A stretch of DNA of 64,000 nucleotides. It comes from Pseudomonas sp. PDM16 (lineage in GTDB: Bacteria; Pseudomonadota; Gammaproteobacteria; Pseudomonadales; Pseudomonadaceae). The stretch is taken from contig NZ_JACVAM010000002.1 in the NCBI RefSeq assembly GCF_014851865.1, forward strand, positions 434,001 through 498,000. Reading direction: 5' to 3'. Below, one piece after another: positions 62,561 to 64,000 of this stretch. Every line of letters begins with the position of its first letter. Within the stretch, counting starts at the first letter, position 1. Under the pieces are notes generated by a model, which saw nothing but the letters and a program-made list of their open reading frames with translations, did no database searches and was not told the origin of the DNA. Position numbers and translations under genes: made by a program.

Positions 62561-63475
62561 CTAGAGTTTCCATAACGGGTCGCTGCCCATCAGCTCGCCG
62601 GCCCAGTCGACGAAGGCGCGGACCCGCGCCGCCAAGCGACGCGAATGGGGGTAGACGATGCTCATGGGCATATCCTCCAGGCGCCAGTCCGGAAGAATCT
62701 CCACCAGCCGGCCCTCGGCCAACGGCTGCCGGGCTTCGACGGTGGGCACCGCGACGAACCCCAGCCCGGCCTCTGCCGCCGCGACATAGGCGCCGCCGCT
62801 GTTGAAGCGCATGGTCGGCTCCTGGTCGATGACGAAACGCTCGCCATCCCGCTGCAGCACATTGACCTTCTGCCTTCCGGTGGCTGGGAACACGAAGGCC
62901 AGAAAGCACAGCCTGGCCAGATCGCGCGGGTGCTGCACGGGTGGATGCCCGGCCAGGTAGCCGGGCGTGGCGCAGAGGGTGAAGCGCATCCTGCCGATGG
63001 GGCGGCAGACCAGGTCCGGCGTGCTCACCAGACCACCCCGGATCGCACAGTCCAAGCCTTCCTGCACCAGGTCGACGACCCGCTCGCTGCAACCGACGTC
63101 GAGGTGGATCAGCGGGTGACGCGCGATGAAGGCGGGCAGCGCGGGAATCATCAGGAAGCGGCCCACCGGTGATGGCATCTCGACCTTCACCCGACCGCGA
63201 GCCAGGCCCCGGCTCTGCGATACGCTGCTCTCCAGTTCGTCGAGGTCGTCCAGCACGGTGCGTGCCCGTTCGTAGTAGGCGCCGCCGTCGGTGGTCGGAG
63301 ACACGCGCCGGGTGGTGCGGTGCAGCAGCTTTATGCCGAGCTGGTTCTCCAGCGCCACTATCTGCCCGGAGACAGTCGTCTTGGCCAGGCCCAGTGACTC
63401 CGCCGCACGGGTGAAGCTGCCGAGTTCGACGATGCGGCAAAAGGCGCGCATCGCTTCGAGACGGTCGAAGGACAT
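62561..63475 (-). CDS. LysR-family regulator
   Basis: A 304-residue LysR protein of the DmlR/PgrR-like subgroup: RLEAMRAFCRIVELGSFTRAAESLGLAKTTVSGQIVALE in the helix-turn-helix, then VEMPSPVGRFLMIPALPAFIARHP opening the co-inducer domain. It is divergent from a carboxymuconolactone-decarboxylase-like gene, with a 114-bp shared region, and probably controls it. The effector is unknown. Confidence 0.92.
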   Translation of the reverse strand: MSFDRLEAMRAFCRIVELGSFTRAAESLGLAKTTVSGQIVALENQLGIKLLHRTTRRVSPTTDGGAYYERARTVLDDLDELESSVSQSRGLARGRVKVEMPSPVGRFLMIPALPAFIARHPLIHLDVGCSERVVDLVQEGLDCAIRGGLVSTPDLVCRPIGRMRFTLCATPGYLAGHPPVQHPRDLARLCFLAFVFPATGRQKVNVLQRDGERFVIDQEPTMRFNSGGAYVAAAEAGLGFVAVPTVEARQPLAEGRLVEILPDWRLEDMPMSIVYPHSRRLAARVRAFVDWAGELMGSDPLWKL

Positions 63476-63589
63476 TATCCGGTTCTCCGCACAATGCTTA
63501 CGTTGGTGGGTAATTTATCTCGCAGTGTCTGATCAATAAAGTGGCCGCCAATCCCGGTACGACATCGGGCCATTGTCGGAGAAGCCGCC

Positions 63590-64000
63590 ATGATGACCAG
63601 CAAGCGCAACAACTATCACCAGACCGCCCCTCATGTGTTCAAGGCCATGTATGCACTGGAGCAGACCCAGGCAGGTTTCTCGCTGGAAGGTCCTCTGCGC
63701 GAACTGGTCAAGGTCCGTGCCTCGCAGCTCAACGGCTGTGCCCTGTGCCTGGACATGCACAGCAGCGAGGCGATGCAGGCCGGTGAGTCGGCGCGCCGCC
63801 TGTTGGCGCTGGGTGCCTGGGAGGATTCACCGCTGTTCAGCGAGCGCGAGCGTGCCGCCCTGCTGTGGACCGACACCCTGACCCTGCTACCGAAGGATCA
63901 TGCGCCGGATGCGGTGTACGACCAGGTGGCGGCTCAGTTCGGCGAAAGCGAAATGGCCGAGCTGACCCTGGCTATCGCTACCATCAATGCATGGAACCGC
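63590..64000 (+). CDS. Carboxymuconolactone decarboxylase/AhpD-like protein (3' end outside window)
   Basis: The first 137 codons of an alkylhydroperoxidase AhpD-like protein. The CxxC-x3-H site is complete: Cys50, Cys53 and His57 in NGCALCLDMHSSE (numbered from the first of two adjacent ATG codons, 63590 and 63593). AhpD-type proteins reduce peroxides or act as thiol-linked relays. The last visible residues are AELTLAIATINAWNR, so the gene is nearly complete. It is divergent from a LysR gene. Confidence 0.9.
   Translation, partial: MMTSKRNNYHQTAPHVFKAMYALEQTQAGFSLEGPLRELVKVRASQLNGCALCLDMHSSEAMQAGESARRLLALGAWEDSPLFSERERAALLWTDTLTLLPKDHAPDAVYDQVAAQFGESEMAELTLAIATINAWNR

Noticed and set aside
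1..64000. tRNA, rRNA, CRISPR array, prophage, integrase or insertion sequence
   Set aside because: Reading both strands, I found no clover-leaf candidate, no regularly spaced repeat array and no transposase or integrase protein.

Overview
The window is chromosomal DNA of a Pseudomonas-type gammaproteobacterium. GC is high almost throughout, and the gene content is typical of the genus: mmsR/mmsA, phaJ1-lipase-fadD2-fadD1, agmatine/carbamoylputrescine genes, hrpA, ung, DUF2024, DUF3079, DUF3087 and DUF6279 genes, and REP-like repeats. Gene style suggests the mendocina/oleovorans side of the genus; that is an impression, not a measurement. I see no rRNA, tRNA, CRISPR array, prophage or intact insertion sequence.

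Layout. 1-3.4 kb: a truncated ABC binding-protein gene, mmsA and its divergent activator mmsR. 3.4-7.5 kb: two HDOD paralogs flanking a divergent MarR/thioredoxin-like/DUF2024/Rof cluster with a clear palindromic operator. 7.6-9.8 kb: a thioesterase, ung and a DUF6279 lipoprotein. 9.8-16.7 kb: two efflux systems, a TetR-controlled ABC-2/HlyD operon and a divergent FUSC/DUF1656/HlyD operon, ending in a REP-like pair and a terminator. 16.8-23.4 kb: fatty-acid and PHA supply genes (phaJ1, lipase, fadD2, fadD1, thioesterase). 23.5-28.7 kb: a LysR regulator divergent from a four-gene agmatine operon (deiminase, amidase, polyamine-type binding protein, Tat-exported deiminase). 28.9-32.6 kb: a LysR gene and a DHA2 MFS/HlyD pump. 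32.8-44.4 kb: a chemoreceptor, an SGNH hydrolase, hrpA, a diguanylate cyclase, small DUF genes, an AraC/LysE pair and a frameshifted alpha/beta hydrolase.

44.4-47.9 kb is the clearest foreign segment. An intergenic repeat-like element rich in inverted repeats is followed by a visibly AT-rich segment holding one 726-residue ABC-type ATPase. Its Walker A is non-canonical (APNGFMKTS) and its helical C-terminus carries an HEPN-like R-N-x5-H motif. This lone ATPase-nuclease candidate is my best guess for an undescribed (possibly anti-phage) system.

47.9-64 kb is mostly housekeeping and accessory: a glycine-zipper protein, an SDR, a cold-shock protein, an MCP, a SulP transporter, a ClpP-like exported protein, an MFS pump, a standalone zinc-ribbon plus HsdR-N nuclease, a GST, a HIT protein, an isochorismatase-family hydrolase divergent from a GlxA-type regulator, a run of small exported proteins, and a LysR gene divergent from a carboxymuconolactone-decarboxylase-like gene cut by the window end.
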